Source: Glandiceps talaboti (Eukaryota; Hemichordata; Enteropneusta; Spengelidae). Taken from it: 45,000 bases of DNA. This document shows, piece by piece, positions 33,821 through 44,291 of the stretch (within the stretch, counting starts at the first letter, position 1; each line of letters starts with the position of its first letter). Location of the stretch: positions 21,070,306 through 21,115,305 of the forward strand of contig NC_135567.1 in the NCBI RefSeq assembly GCF_964340395.1. Reading direction: 5' to 3'. Position numbers and translations under genes: made by a program. The notes under the pieces are model-generated. The model was not told the DNA's origin, did not search any database, and saw nothing but the letters and a program-made list of their open reading frames with translations.

Positions 33821-34226
33821 TGTTTGATTGATGTTTGGTGTAACTATAGTACTAGGATGATACATACTTTAAAAGTGGCATATAACAACACAATGTGATT
33901 AGTATTTGACCTAAGAGGTGCAGTCAGCATTAGTAATATCTGTGTAACCAGTGATATTTTGAATTGTTCATCACTCCACCGAAAGTTGCTGTATACATTT
34001 AACAGACGTATTGTAGAGAGTCGCAATACTTTAATTCGAATCTGCATAGACTCTGATGCATACTTTCTTTCAAACTTTTGGAAAAAGTATAGGATTGTCA
34101 TGTATACTACAAGATAGTTGCTAGTTTAATATTATTTTATCTGTCTCTTTCTTTGTGTTTGTATGTTTTTTATATTTTTATGGGACATCTTGGTGGCCTG
34201 AATTAAAGAAAAAATAAATAATAAAG
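33821..34226 (+). pseudogene. Decayed 3' end of a non-LTR retrotransposon (LINE reverse transcriptase C-terminus)
   Basis: In one plus-strand frame the sequence reads VWCNYSTRM, then LKVAYNN, then NICVTSDI, HRKLLYTFNRRIVESRN and FWKKYRIVMYTTR before a stop at 34115. This matches the C-terminal tail I know from metazoan LINE polyproteins ('WCNY...L-K/R-V-A-Y-N-N...F-V...L-R-K-L-x-Y...R...S-x-N'). An in-frame TGA at 33896 and lack of upstream domains show it is dead and 5'-truncated. About 110 bp of tail ends with aaagaaaaaataaataataa. It lies in the same orientation as the host gene, in intron 18. The clade cannot be fixed from this piece. Confidence 0.7.
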
Positions 34227-34363
34227 ATTGTCTGATGGTCAATCGAATGGCATTACATTTACCCATGATACACTATTCAAGATGGCAAATGTGTTCAAAA
34301 AAAAGTTTCTTTCCATTTTGAAACTGATGTAAAGTTGTTTATTGATTATATTTTCTCCTACAG

Positions 34364-34612
34364 ATGTTGATGAATGCACTAATAGTACAAATGAATGTCA
34401 TGAGTACTCCACGTGTACAAACACCAAGGGAAGTTATGAATGTGCTTGCAATGAAGGTTTCCGAGGTGATGGCTATGACTGTGATGAAATCAATGAATGT
34501 CTAGAAGGCACTCATAATTGTGATGACAATGCTCATTGTAACAACACTCCCCTTGGTTCATTTACATGTACATGTCATGCCAGTTACCGTGGCGATGGAA
34601 CAGTGTGTGATG
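34364..34612 (+). CDS. Exon 19: two EGF-like domains in one exon
   Basis: Eighty-three codons, phase 1-1, about twice the usual EGF exon. First unit DVDECTNS...GYDC, second EINECLEG...GTVC. Both carry calcium-binding openings and G-D-G before the last Cys. It is the only double EGF exon in the window, so an intron was probably lost between the two. Acceptor tctcctacag; donor GATG|gttagt. Confidence 0.93.
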
Positions 34613-34736
34613 GTTAGTGTCTTTTTTTTTTGGATACAAATATTTTAAAACACAAATATACTAATATATCAAACAGTTAATCCATTTTTAGCACAAATGA
34701 ACTGAAGGTTCAGTAGTGCTATAGGCATGGCAAAGT

Positions 34737-34747
34737 GTCTGTCTGAC

Positions 34748-34839
<92 letters not shown>

Positions 34840-34854
34840 TGTGTGTGTGTGTGT
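34737..34854. repeat. TCTG then TG microsatellite
   Basis: About 14 TCTG units followed by a TG run with one ga break. Open frames on both strands are artefacts. Confidence 0.97.
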
Positions 34855-34861
34855 AAACAAC

Positions 34862-35560
34862 TTAAAGTCAAACACTGCTGGACCGATTGCTTTGATATTT
34901 GGTGATCATGTTACTTCTGGTGTGTAGTTGGGAAATTGTTCAAATGAAAATGATTGCATCAGAGATGTGGGTTTTGGGTCAAAAATGTGATTTTTGGTAA
35001 AAAAACTTAAACTCCAAAACTACTGGGCAGATTGGCATGACATTTGATGGGAACATCCTTAGATGTGAGTTAATTAAGATTTGTTCATGACATGATGATT
35101 CCCTTAGTAATATGCAAATTAGGGCTAAAAATGTGTCTTTTTGGTCAAAAACCTATAATTCCAAAACTAGGGATGCATCTGTGGGTGTATAGATGAAGAA
35201 ATATTGAGCATATAATGATCTCATCAGTAATATGTAAATTAGGTATAAAAATGTGAATTTTGGTCAAAAATTTATCTCAAAAAGTACTTGGTCAATGAGA
35301 CTGAAACTTGGTGAGATGTTTCTAGAAGTGTTATTCTGCAGATTTTCTTCAAAATATTTTGACACAATTGGCTCTAGCAACCATGACCACGACCTTAGCA
35401 ACAACCGAATGGCAGTATATTTTGCTCAAATAACAACATCATCTGGTAGGCAAGTGAGTAAACATTCAAAAAATGTATGCAAATATATCAGCAACATGAC
35501 CAAGCCCATAGCAACAGCCAAATGATCGCGTATATCTCAAAGATAGCAACATGGTTGGAT
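34862..35560. repeat. Diverged ~120-145-bp tandem or dispersed repeat, ~4 units
   Basis: Four segments begin with ccaaaact/caaacact/caaaaagtact words followed by a 'ctgg-c-gatt' core. They run through 'taatatgcaaattagg' (35108) or 'taatatgtaaattagg' (35229) and end aaaaatgtg-ttttggtcaaaaa. The right part has cttagcaacaaccgaatg and atagcaacagccaaatg as paired motifs. Probably an old dispersed repeat family; no coding function seen. The rest to 35815 is featureless. Confidence 0.7.
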
Positions 35561-35817
35561 AGGCAACTGGCCTATTGTTAGCATGGACTAGCAAATGGAT
35601 AAACATTTTTCAAACTGTACAGTTGTGCTACAACGCCATTGGCAGTATTTTTTAATTTAGTTTAGCTTTGGATTTGAATATATGAAAACCATAGAAATAT
35701 AGCAAATATCACCTTCAGATGGAAAGTGTACCCAGAATGTTGAGAAATACAACCATATTATTACATTCATAGGGTAGAATATGTAATTTATTCTGGTATC
35801 AGGTAGTCAGTATAATG

Positions 35818-36090
35818 TAAATAAATGGTTTGGTAATATGAACAGTAAACAAAGACATGCAATAAATGATTTGATAGTATGAACAGTAAACAAAGACATG
35901 CAATAAATGGTTTCTTTTTTTGGTAATACGAACAATAAACAAAGACATGTAATAAATGGTTTGGTAATACGAACAATAAACAAAGACATGTAATAAATGG
36001 TTTGGTAATACAAACAAACAAAGACATGTAATAAATGGTTTGGTAATACGAACAATAAACAAAGACATGTAATAAATGGTTTGATAATTT
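35818..36090. repeat. 41-bp minisatellite, ~6 units
   Basis: Units of aataaatggtttggtaatac plus gaacaataaacaaagacatg(t/c). One unit has a T-run insertion, another lacks 4 bases. It ends about 25 bp before the exon 20 acceptor. Confidence 0.95.
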
Positions 36091-36115
36091 GTAATGATCT
36101 TGCATTATCTTAAAG

Positions 36116-36244
36116 ATATCGATGAATGCACAGAAAACCGAGATGATTGCCATACCACCAGTACTGACTGTGAAAATACAGTTGGTGGTTTTCTTTGTAA
36201 CTGTAAGACTGGATTCTCAAGATTGAACGAGAAGAGATGTACAG
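36116..36244 (+). CDS. Exon 20: EGF-like domain (calcium-binding type)
   Basis: Forty-three codons, phase 1-1. Opens DIDECTEN, has DCENTVGGFLCNC and ends EKRCTG. Two residues longer than the standard 41-codon unit. Acceptor cttaaag directly follows a 41-bp array; donor ACAG|gtaagc. Confidence 0.92.
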
Positions 36245-36269
36245 GTAAGCAAATTTCACATTCTTGAAG

Positions 36270-36985
36270 AATAATAGTTACTACATCATGCTATGGACAG
36301 CATGGTGTAGTAAATACATAGACAGAATGTCACATTACAATACAACATACTATGGAAAGTATGGTATAGTAAATACATGCACAAAATGTCACATTACAGT
36401 ACAACATACTATGGACAGTATGGTATAGTAAATACATAGACAGAATGTCACATTACAATACAACATGGTATGGAAAGTATGGTATAGTAAATACATAGAC
36501 AAAATGTCACATTACAGTACAACATACTATGGACAGCATGGTATAGTAAATACATAGACAAAATATCACATTACAATACAACATACTTATGGACAGCTTG
36601 GTATAGTAAATACATAGACAGAATGTCACATTACAATACAACATGCTATGGAAAGTATGGTATAGTAAATACATAGACAGAATGTCACATTACAATACAA
36701 CATACTATGGACAGTATGGTATAGTAAATACATAGACAGAATGTCACATTACAGTACAACATACTATGGACAGTATGGTATAGTAAATACATAGACAGAA
36801 TGTCACATTACAGTACAACATACTATGGACAGTATGGTATAGTAAATACATAGACAGAATGTCACATTACAGTACAACATACTATGGACAGTATGGTATA
36901 GTAAATACATAGACAGAATGTCACATTACAATACAACATGCTATGGACAGCATGGTATAGTAAATACATAGACAAAATGTCAAAA
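36270..36985. repeat. 59-bp minisatellite, ~12 units
   Basis: Units hold acatagacagaatgtcacat, then acaacatactatggacagta, then tggtatagtaaat. CATACT and AGTATG form a short hairpin in each unit. Confidence 0.96.
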
Positions 36986-37084
36986 ACATGAGTCTTGTCA
37001 AACCACTGACAACAGCTAATTACATTATAAGTAATGATCAAAGCCACTTAATTAATTAATCACCGTCATTATTTTGTCTTGCAG

Positions 37085-37216
37085 ATAACGATGAATGTAC
37101 TTCAGATACACACAATTGTTTAAGAGATGGTACAGCGATATGTGAGAACAATATTGGTAGTTTTGATTGCTCATGTATAAGAGGGTACAATGGAGATGGT
37201 GTCAGTGTTTGTGAAG
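37085..37216 (+). CDS. Exon 21: EGF-like domain (calcium-binding type)
   Basis: Forty-four codons, phase 1-1. Opens DNDECTSD, then CENNIGSFDCSC and GYNGDGVSVC. Acceptor gtcttgcag; donor GAAG|gttggt. A decayed copy of the middle of this exon lies in the following intron. Confidence 0.92.
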
Positions 37217-37292
37217 GTTGGTTTATGTTTTATAATGTTTAAAAGATGATGCAACTATATGTGAGGATACTGTTGGTTACTATTATATATAA
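37217..37292 (+). pseudogene. Decayed partial copy of exon 21 in the following intron
   Basis: tgtttaaaagatgatgcaac then tatatgtgaggatactgttg matches exon 21 tgtttaagagatggtacagc then gatatgtgagaacaatattg base for base at most positions. It lacks a good donor and has taa in its middle. Confidence 0.8.
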
Positions 37293-37409
37293 AGCCATTT
37301 CTTCCCCCGTTTAGGCATATAGAGATAAACATGGCTAGGGAGTCAAGTTGAAAGCTTTTGTAAAAGCTGTCGTCTTTGCAGTTGTATGAAATGGGATAGA
37401 ATTATTTAG

Positions 37410-37712
37410 AGTAACATAAAAATTGATTTATCATACTGTTGAAATCTAAGATTAGAAGTAAATACTGATTTATCATACTGTTGAAATCTGAGATTAGAAG
37501 TAGATAATGATTTATCATACTGTTGAAATCTGAGATTAGAAGTAGATAATGATTTATCATACTGTTGAAATCTGAGATTAGAAGTAGATAATGATTTATC
37601 ATACTGTTGAAATCTGAGATTAGAAGTAGATAATGATTTATCATACTGTTGAAATCTGAGATTAGAAGTAGATAATGATTTATCATACTGTTGAAATCTG
37701 AGATTAGAACTA
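37410..37712. repeat. 42-bp minisatellite, ~7 units
   Basis: tgatttatcatactgttgaa then atctgagattagaagtagat. Nearly identical centre units, more diverged first and last units. Confidence 0.96.
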
Positions 37713-37739
37713 AATATTTTGCCTCATAAAATGTAGCCA

Positions 37740-38122
37740 TGACAATGTTTGTAATAATGATATTTGTGAGACACATACATGTTCAAGTTATTTGTTATAC
37801 ATTAATTGATGCTAATTAGTATGTCCCTCTTCTAATATATATATTAGATTATTTGTTTGTGTACATATCATGTACATATAACGGTTCTAACATTTATATA
37901 CTTATTGCAATATTGATATCTGAATTATCAAAGATGATTGGGTACGGTATTTGTTAGCTAAATTGCATCAATTTGAATGGATAAAAAGTTACATTGTGTC
38001 AAATTAAACAGTCAAGCCCATTATCCCAATAAATTAGCTACTGACCAAATGGTCAAATTGTGTTTGAGAGATTTAAATAAAGATAAAGATCACTACAAGC
38101 TGCTTTCTGTTACTCTTGATAG
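37740..38122. other. Intron 21 right part: no recognisable feature
   Basis: AT-rich, no repeat or coding signal seen. Confidence 0.6.
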
Positions 38123-38248
38123 AAATTGATGAATGTGCAGAGGATGGTTTGAATTCATGCAGTCCACAGGCTAACTGTACAAATACTCCTGGATCTTATA
38201 TCTGTATTTGTAAAGAAGGATATCTCGGTACAGGAGAAGTCTGTGAAG
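38123..38248 (+). CDS. Exon 22: EGF-like domain (calcium-binding type)
   Basis: Forty-two codons, phase 1-1. Opens EIDECAED, then NCTNTPGSYICIC and GYLGTGEVC. Acceptor ctcttgatag; donor GAAG|gtaatc. Confidence 0.92.
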
Positions 38249-38366
38249 GTAATCCAACTTATATCAAACTCTCAAATGTACATACTTAGAGAAAAGGGAA
38301 TCAGAATAAGTATTACAGCAAAGCTATGTATGTATGTATGTATGTAGATGCAGAAACAGCTATAGA

Positions 38367-38553
38367 ATAATATACCAGGCAGATAAAACATCAGACAGAC
38401 CGACAAACACCTTGTATGTCTAAGAGCAAGGACAAACAAACAAACAGCAATACAATAATATACCAGGCAGATAAAACATCAGACAGACCGACAAACACCT
38501 TGCAGAGAGATAAGTATGTCTAAGAGAAAGGACAAACAAACAAACAAACAAAC
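38367..38553. repeat. ~90-bp duplication with AAAC ends
   Basis: aatataccaggcagataaaa at 38369 and 38456 is followed in both by catcagacagaccgacaaac and tatgtctaagag and ends in an aaac run. A short GTAT run lies just before (38326-38346). Confidence 0.9.
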
Positions 38554-38684
38554 AGCAAGAGCATGCATATGAGTAAAGATGTACATGTATATACATTTTG
38601 GTAGACCTTAAAGTGTAAAATATGCCAGATACAAACATGTAGCAGTCTAGCCAGTGAGACAACTTTAGAAATGGTATAAATTAT

Positions 38685-39470
38685 CAAAAACTGTTTAGCT
38701 AGATATACCGTTTAAATTATCAAAAACTGTTCAGGTAGATATACTTTTAAATTATCAAACTGTTCAGGTAGATATAGTTTTAAATTATCACACTGTTCAG
38801 GTAGATATAGTTTTAAATTATCAAACTGTTCAGGTAGATATACTTTTAAATTATCAAACTGTTCAGGTAGATATACTTTTAAATTATCAAAAACTGTTCA
38901 AGTAGATATACTTTTAAATTATCAAAAACTGTTCAGGTAGATATACTTTTAAATTATCAAACTGTTCAAGTAGATATACTTTTAAATTATCAAACTGTTC
39001 AAGTAGATATACTTTTAAATTATCAAACTGTTCAGGTAGATATAGTTTTAAATTATCAAACTGTTCAAGTAGATATACTTTTAAATTATCAAACTGTTCA
39101 AGTAGATATACTTTTAAATTATCAAACTGTTCAGGTAGATATACTTTTAAATTATCAAACTGTTCAAGTAGATATACTTTTAAATTATCAAACTGTTCAG
39201 GTAGATATACTTTTAAATTATCAAACTGTTCAAGTAGATATACTTTTAAATTATCAAACTGTTCAGGTAGATATAGTTTTAAATTATCAAACTGTTCAAG
39301 TAGATATACTTTTAAATTATCAAACTGTTCAAGTAGATATACTTTTAAATTATCAAACTGTTCAGGTAGATATACTTTTAAATTATCAAACTGTTCACGT
39401 TGATATACTTTTAAATTATCAAAAACTGTTCAAGTAGATATACTTTTAAATTATCAAAAACTGTTCGGTC
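38685..39470. repeat. 33-bp minisatellite, ~23 units
   Basis: Unit aaattatcaaactgttca(g/a) followed by gtagatatactttt. Some units carry caaaaactg (two extra A). In units with cagg the word ttcag|gtaga looks like an acceptor and donor at once. Confidence 0.96.
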
Positions 39471-39522
39471 TGTTTGCTTGCTTTACCGCTAACGCCGTAA
39501 ATCTTTATAATTTTATGAACAG

Positions 39523-39669
39523 TTCCTGGACCTGGTACAAATGATTGTGATGATAATCCATTGTATTACTGTGGTGAAGGAGGAGAGTGTACAACTCTAC
39601 AGGATGATGTCAGTATTTGCATATGTGATGTAGGCTATTTACATTATTCAACTCCACCTGAATGTAGAG
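39523..39669 (+). CDS. Exon 23: divergent EGF-like domain
   Basis: Forty-nine codons, phase 1-1. Starts VPGPGTNDCDDNP, then GEGGECTTL, SICICDVGY and ECRG. Six cysteines are in EGF order, but the D-x-D-E-C opening is replaced by a Pro-Gly stretch, so it probably does not bind calcium and may form a flexible break in the EGF rod. Acceptor tatgaacag; donor AGAG|gtaagt. Confidence 0.88.
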
Positions 39670-39874
39670 GTAAGTGAAGTTACGGCATCTTGGGAAGAAT
39701 TTCACAGAAATAAATTTCCTCATGGCACAATTATCTCAAAACTTCTTGTATGGAAGTTTGCTTCTGGTTCTTCTGAAATTTAAAAAAAATGTTAATAGGA
39801 GTTGGACTAACATTCTCTTTTCAAGCAAGTTGACAATTGTTTTTTATTATTTTCCAAGTGTGCACACACATGTT

Positions 39875-40283
39875 CACATGACAATCTATGACATCATATC
39901 CATCATGACAATCTATGACATCATATCAATCATGACAATCTATGACATCATATCCATCATGACAATCTATGACATCATATCCATCATGACAATCTATGAC
40001 ATCATATCAATCATGACAATCTATGACATCATATCCATCATGACAATCTATGACATATCCATCATGACAATCTATGACATCATATCCATCATGACAATCT
40101 ATGACATCATATCCATCATGACAATCTATGACATCATATCCATCATGACAATCTATGACATCATATCAATCATGACAATCTATGACATATCCATCATGAC
40201 AATCTATGACATCATATCCATCATGACAATCTATGACATCATATCCATCATGACAATCTATGACATCATATCCATCATGACAA
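39875..40283 (+). repeat. 27-bp minisatellite, ~15 units, open in the exon 24 frame
   Basis: Unit atgacaatctatgacatcat plus atccatc encodes MTIYDIISI. Two units lack three bases in frame. The frame runs without a stop from the array into exon 24. The array ends 15 bp before the acceptor, so it serves as the upstream half of the acceptor region. Confidence 0.95.
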
Positions 40284-40298
40284 TTTCTACTTTCATAG

Positions 40299-40421
40299 AC
40301 AAGGATGAGTGTACCAATGGTGAGAATCCATGTGACATTCATGCAGACTGTACTAATACAGATGGTAGTTATATTTGTCAATGCTGGGATGGATTTACTG
40401 GTAATGGTAAAACATGCAATG
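40299..40421 (+). CDS. Exon 24: EGF-like domain (calcium-binding type)
   Basis: Forty-one codons, phase 1-1. Opens DKDECTNG, then [13 protein letters not shown] and GFTGNGKTC. Acceptor tactttcatag lies about 15 bp after a 27-bp array that is open in the same frame. Donor AATG|gtaatt. Confidence 0.92.
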
Positions 40422-40498
40422 GTAATTAAAGTTAATTTGATGTTGAATTAACCATAGACATTTGAGAGTGTCTGAGTGAATTCACATGTTGACAGCCA

Positions 40499-40519
40499 CA
40501 GACAGACAGAGACAGAGAC

Positions 40520-40556
<37 letters not shown>

Positions 40557-40561
40557 GAGAC

Positions 40562-40635
<74 letters not shown>

Positions 40636-40670
40636 GCCAGACAGACAGACAGACAGACAGACAGAGAGAC

Positions 40671-40715
<45 letters not shown>

Positions 40716-40740
40716 GACAGAGAGAGACAGAGAGAGAGAC

Positions 40741-40835
<95 letters not shown>

Positions 40836-40845
40836 CAGACAGACC
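40499..40845. repeat. ACAG and GA microsatellite
   Basis: Alternating cagacaga and gagagaga blocks, a compound purine-rich tract on the plus strand. Open frames (DRQT, ERER) are artefacts. Confidence 0.97.
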
Positions 40846-40964
40846 TATATTATATAATCTTCCTTTATGCAAAGTTAAAATGATTATTTTGATTGCTCTT
40901 TTCTTATCATATGTACTGTACCAGACTGAGAACATCTGATTTTTTTTCCATTACTCCTTGATAG

Positions 40965-41087
40965 ATATTGATGAATGCAGTGAAGCGACAGATGATTGTA
41001 ACACCCATGCTACCTGTATTAACACAATTGGCAGTTACCAATGTTGTTGTCCAAAAGAATACACTGGTAATGGCAGGATGTGCCATA
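40965..41087 (+). CDS. Exon 25: EGF-like domain (calcium-binding type)
   Basis: Forty-one codons, phase 1-1. Opens DIDECSEA, then CINTIGSYQCCC, where an extra Cys replaces the usual residue between Cys4 and Cys5, and YTGNGRMC. The extra Cys gives an odd number in this domain. Acceptor ccttgatag; donor CATA|gtaagt, which makes Ser across the junction with exon 26 instead of the usual Gly, Glu or Asp. Confidence 0.9.
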
Positions 41088-41319
41088 GTAAGTTTGTTTA
41101 CATGTTTGTTTACTTGCAAAGCTCATTGTCAAGCTTAATAAGTATTATTTTTATTGATACATTTCTTACAAGCTTGCAATTTTACTCTTTCTCAGGTAAA
41201 CAGTTACTTAAGATAAACGACAAAATTTATTTCTAAACATATTTTGTGAAGTCTAATGAATTAATCTTGATCTCTGTCTTTCTGAAAATGAATTTGGTTT
41301 ACCATCAATTTTTTTTGTT

Positions 41320-41696
41320 TTTATTATTATGTGATTATTATTGATTAATATAATGATGATTAATATGATAAATGAATTTTATTATTATGTGATTATTATT
41401 GATTAATATAATGATGATTAATATGATTAATGAATTTTATTATTATGTGATTATTATTGATTAATATAATGATGATTAATATGATTAATGAATTTTATTA
41501 TTATGTGATTATTATTGATTAATATAATGATGATTAATATGATTAATGAATTTTATTATTATGTGATTATTATTGATTAATATAATGATGATTAATATGA
41601 TAAATGAATTTTATTATTATGTGATTATTATTGATTAATATAATGATGATTAATATGATTAATGAATTTTATTATTATGTGATTATTATGATTTTT
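41320..41696. repeat. 58-bp AT-rich minisatellite, ~6.5 units
   Basis: gtgattattattgattaata then taatgatgattaatatgat(t/a). gtgatt at 41331 and 41389 sets the period. The remainder to exon 26 (41697-42000) is featureless. Confidence 0.95.
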
Positions 41697-42004
41697 ATAA
41701 ATGTGATATTTTCATTACTCTTTGTGTATTCACAAGTAAGTGTTAATTTGTGATCAAATCAAATGTCCTATGTTGTTCCAATAGAAAAAAATGAACACAT
41801 TTTCAAATTTTGTGTATTTATGTATTTATTATCATCATCATTGCACATTAATTCAAATGACCTTTCTGAGAATAATTTTTTATTACAATAAATTACTACT
41901 ATTCTTGGCATAATTTTTCTCATATTTAATTTCTTGCAAAGAAATTCTCTTGTCAAGAAAACAGTATTAACATCTAAATGCTATTTCTTTTCACATTCCA
42001 AAAG

Positions 42005-42127
42005 GTATCAATGAATGTGATATTGGACAGGATAATTGTCAGGAGAATGCACTCTGTAGAGACCTACCCTATGGATTTAAATGTGAATGTTCTGAAGGCT
42101 ATGCTGGACATTGTGATCATTGCCAAG
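42005..42127 (+). CDS. Exon 26: EGF-like domain with unusual C-terminus
   Basis: Forty-one codons, phase 1-1. Opens SINECDIG, then LCRDLPYGFKCEC and ends EGYAGHCDHCQG. The usual G-D-G is replaced and an extra Cys appears, giving seven. Together with the extra Cys of exon 25, a disulfide between the two domains is conceivable. Acceptor tccaaaag; donor CAAG|gtgagt. Confidence 0.9.
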
Positions 42128-42353
42128 GTGAGTTATTACCCAAACTAAAATAACTATATTAGAGTTTCAGTTAATTCCGTATGATGTATTAATGTCTCAC
42201 ACAACTTACGTTTGTTACAAATTACAACCACAAATGGACACTGTGATAGCTTATTGTGCTTTATTCCAGTCTATTCAACAATACCATGATTATATTAAAT
42301 ACGACTAAAATGGAAACATGTCTTTTATTGTTTTTGTTAACTTATAATTTCAG

Positions 42354-42476
42354 AGTTGGATGAATGTGAATATGAAATTGACATGTGTGGATCACATTCC
42401 AGTTGTGTAAACACTGCTGGATCCTTCCGATGTCAATGTGATGCTGGTTATAATGGTGATGGTTATGTATGTCTAG
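42354..42476 (+). CDS. Exon 27: EGF-like domain (calcium-binding type)
   Basis: Forty-one codons, phase 1-1. Opens ELDECEYE, then SCVNTAGSFRCQC and GYNGDGYVC. Acceptor ataatttcag; donor CTAG|gtgagt. Separated from exon 26 by only 226 bp without an obvious repeat, one of the few plain introns. Confidence 0.93.
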
Positions 42477-42639
42477 GTGAGTATAAAATACCATGTGTAA
42501 GCCAAATTAAACATGATGAAACAGAAAATATGGAATTTATGCCACTGTAGTCAGAATCTCCATTAATATCTCAATTTTCTTCTGAAATTAATGTTAATAA
42601 GTTATTATCATATTATTATCCCATAGTTTCTCTCATTTA

Positions 42640-42782
42640 GCCAGACATGCGGCGTGACATGACTTTGAGTCATAGTGACAAGGCCCCCTATGTGACTTGT
42701 ATTTTTCTTGTTTTTTTTTGTATGATGTGTCAGGGGACCTTATGTCACTCATATTTTTTTGTCTTTTGTATGATGTGTCTAG
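42640..42782. repeat. Local ~55-bp duplication with T runs
   Basis: tatgtgacttgtatttttct and tatgtcactcatattttttt are each followed by a T run and tgtatgatgtgtc. The rest of this 515-bp intron shows nothing. Confidence 0.75.
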
Positions 42783-42991
42783 TTCTTGGCACTCTCTGGT
42801 GTATGTTCATGACAAAAACATAGAGTTTATGTGTGGTGAAGCAAGGAATGTAGGCGCCAGTCTATTAAGGAAGTGTCTGACAGTAAAATGAAATGGGTTG
42901 GATAGATTATTTAGGAAACAAAAGGACTGCTAGGGGGACAGAAATGATATGTCATGAGATAACTTATCTTCTTTATTCTTTATACATTCAG

Positions 42992-43114
42992 ATCAGAATG
43001 AATGTGTACATGGTCTCCATGGTTGCAGTGATAATGCTATGTGTAAGAATTCCTATGGTAGTTTTGTCTGCACCTGTTTGATTGGCTACGAGGGAGATGG
43101 CACAGTGTGTTACG
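42992..43114 (+). CDS. Exon 28: EGF-like domain
   Basis: Forty-one codons, phase 1-1. Opens DQNECVHG, then MCKNSYGSFVCTC and GYEGDGTVC. Acceptor atacattcag; donor TACG|gtacaa is the weakest in the series, chosen because it keeps the 123-nt length and phase 1. Confidence 0.9.
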
Positions 43115-43299
43115 GTACAACATATTCTGTTTGTCTATAGTTAATTTTTGCATAATACATTAGCCAATTAACATTAGTAATTTACATTCTCAGTTTACAC
43201 TTATTTCCAAAAGTCACATGACCAGCGTGGAATATAAAATATATGTCTTGTGTTCAATCTCAGTCTAATGTTCAATCCATTGCAGCAACATTGTCTATA

Positions 43300-43968
43300 A
43301 AGGTTACGTAAGTGGACTATATCCTCCAACTCTAGCAAGTACCACTATTAGTGGTTACGTAAGTGGACTATATCCTCCAACTCTAGCAAGTACCACTATT
43401 AGTGGTTACGTAAGTGGACTAATAACTCCAACTCTAGCAAGTACCACCACTAGTGGTTACGTAAGTGGACTAATAACTCCAACTCTAGCAAGTACCACTA
43501 TTAGTGGTTATGTAAGTGGACTAACAACTCCAACTCTAGCAAGTACCACTATTAGTGGTTACGTAAGTGGACTATATCCTCCAACTCTAGCAAGTACCAC
43601 TATTAGTGGTTACGTAAGTGGACTAACAACTCCAACTCTAGCAAGTACCACTATTAGTGGTTACGTAAGTGGACTAACAACTCCAACTCTAGCAAGTACC
43701 ACCACTAGTGGTTACGTAAGTGGACTAACAACTCCAACTCTAGCAAGTACCACCACTAGTGGTTACGTAAGTGGACTAACAACTCCAACTCTAGCAAGTA
43801 CCACTATTAGTGGTTACATAAGTGGACTAACAACTCCAACTCTAGCAAGTACCACTATTAGTGGTTACGTAAGTGGACTAACAACTCCAACTCTAGCAAG
43901 TACCACTATTAGTGGTTATGTAAGTGGACTAACAACTCCAACTCTAGCAAGTAACCACTGGTTACGCA
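43300..43968 (+). repeat. 51-bp minisatellite, ~13 units, with GTAAGT in each unit
   Basis: Unit ggttacgtaagtggactaac then aactccaactctagcaagta then ccactattagt, exact 51-bp spacing (43302, 43353). One forward frame is open across the array and reads a Ser/Thr-rich SGYVSGLTTPTLASTTI. Entry in that frame would need a phase-2 acceptor, which does not match exon 28's phase 1. Confidence 0.96.
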
Positions 43969-44054
43969 ATTTTGTGGACTAACAACACAAACTTTCAGAC
44001 TAGCGTAATACTGTGAAATTCTCATGATTTCTATTTGCATACAAAAACCCACAG

Positions 44055-44177
44055 ATATTGATGAGTGCAGTACCAACACTGATAAATGTGATGCCAATGC
44101 AAACTGTACAAATACAGAAGGATCGTACATTTGTATCTGTAACGATGGCTACATTGGAGATGGAAGACACTGCTTTG
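44055..44177 (+). CDS. Exon 29: EGF-like domain (calcium-binding type), last in window
   Basis: Forty-one codons, phase 1-1. Opens DIDECSTN, then NCTNTEGSYICIC and GYIGDGRHC. Acceptor acccacag; donor TTTG|gtaggt. The phase-1 end and lack of a stop mean the gene continues beyond the window. Confidence 0.93.
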
Positions 44178-44291
44178 GTAGGTTCAATTTATTGTGTTTT
44201 GCTAAATGCAAATAACCATACCACAGAAGAAAGAATAACAACCATATAGAGCAACAAATAATGAAGTAATAGAATATGAAAGAATTAACTC

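Noticed and set aside
42640-42991. Additional exon between exons 27 and 28
   Set aside because: Short open frames exist but no cysteine pattern or matching splice pair, and exon 27 to 28 phases already agree.
43285-43981. Mucin-like coding exon made of 17-residue repeats
   Set aside because: The only plausible acceptor (ttgcag at about 43285) needs phase 2 to stay open, while exon 28 leaves phase 1 and exon 29 enters phase 1.
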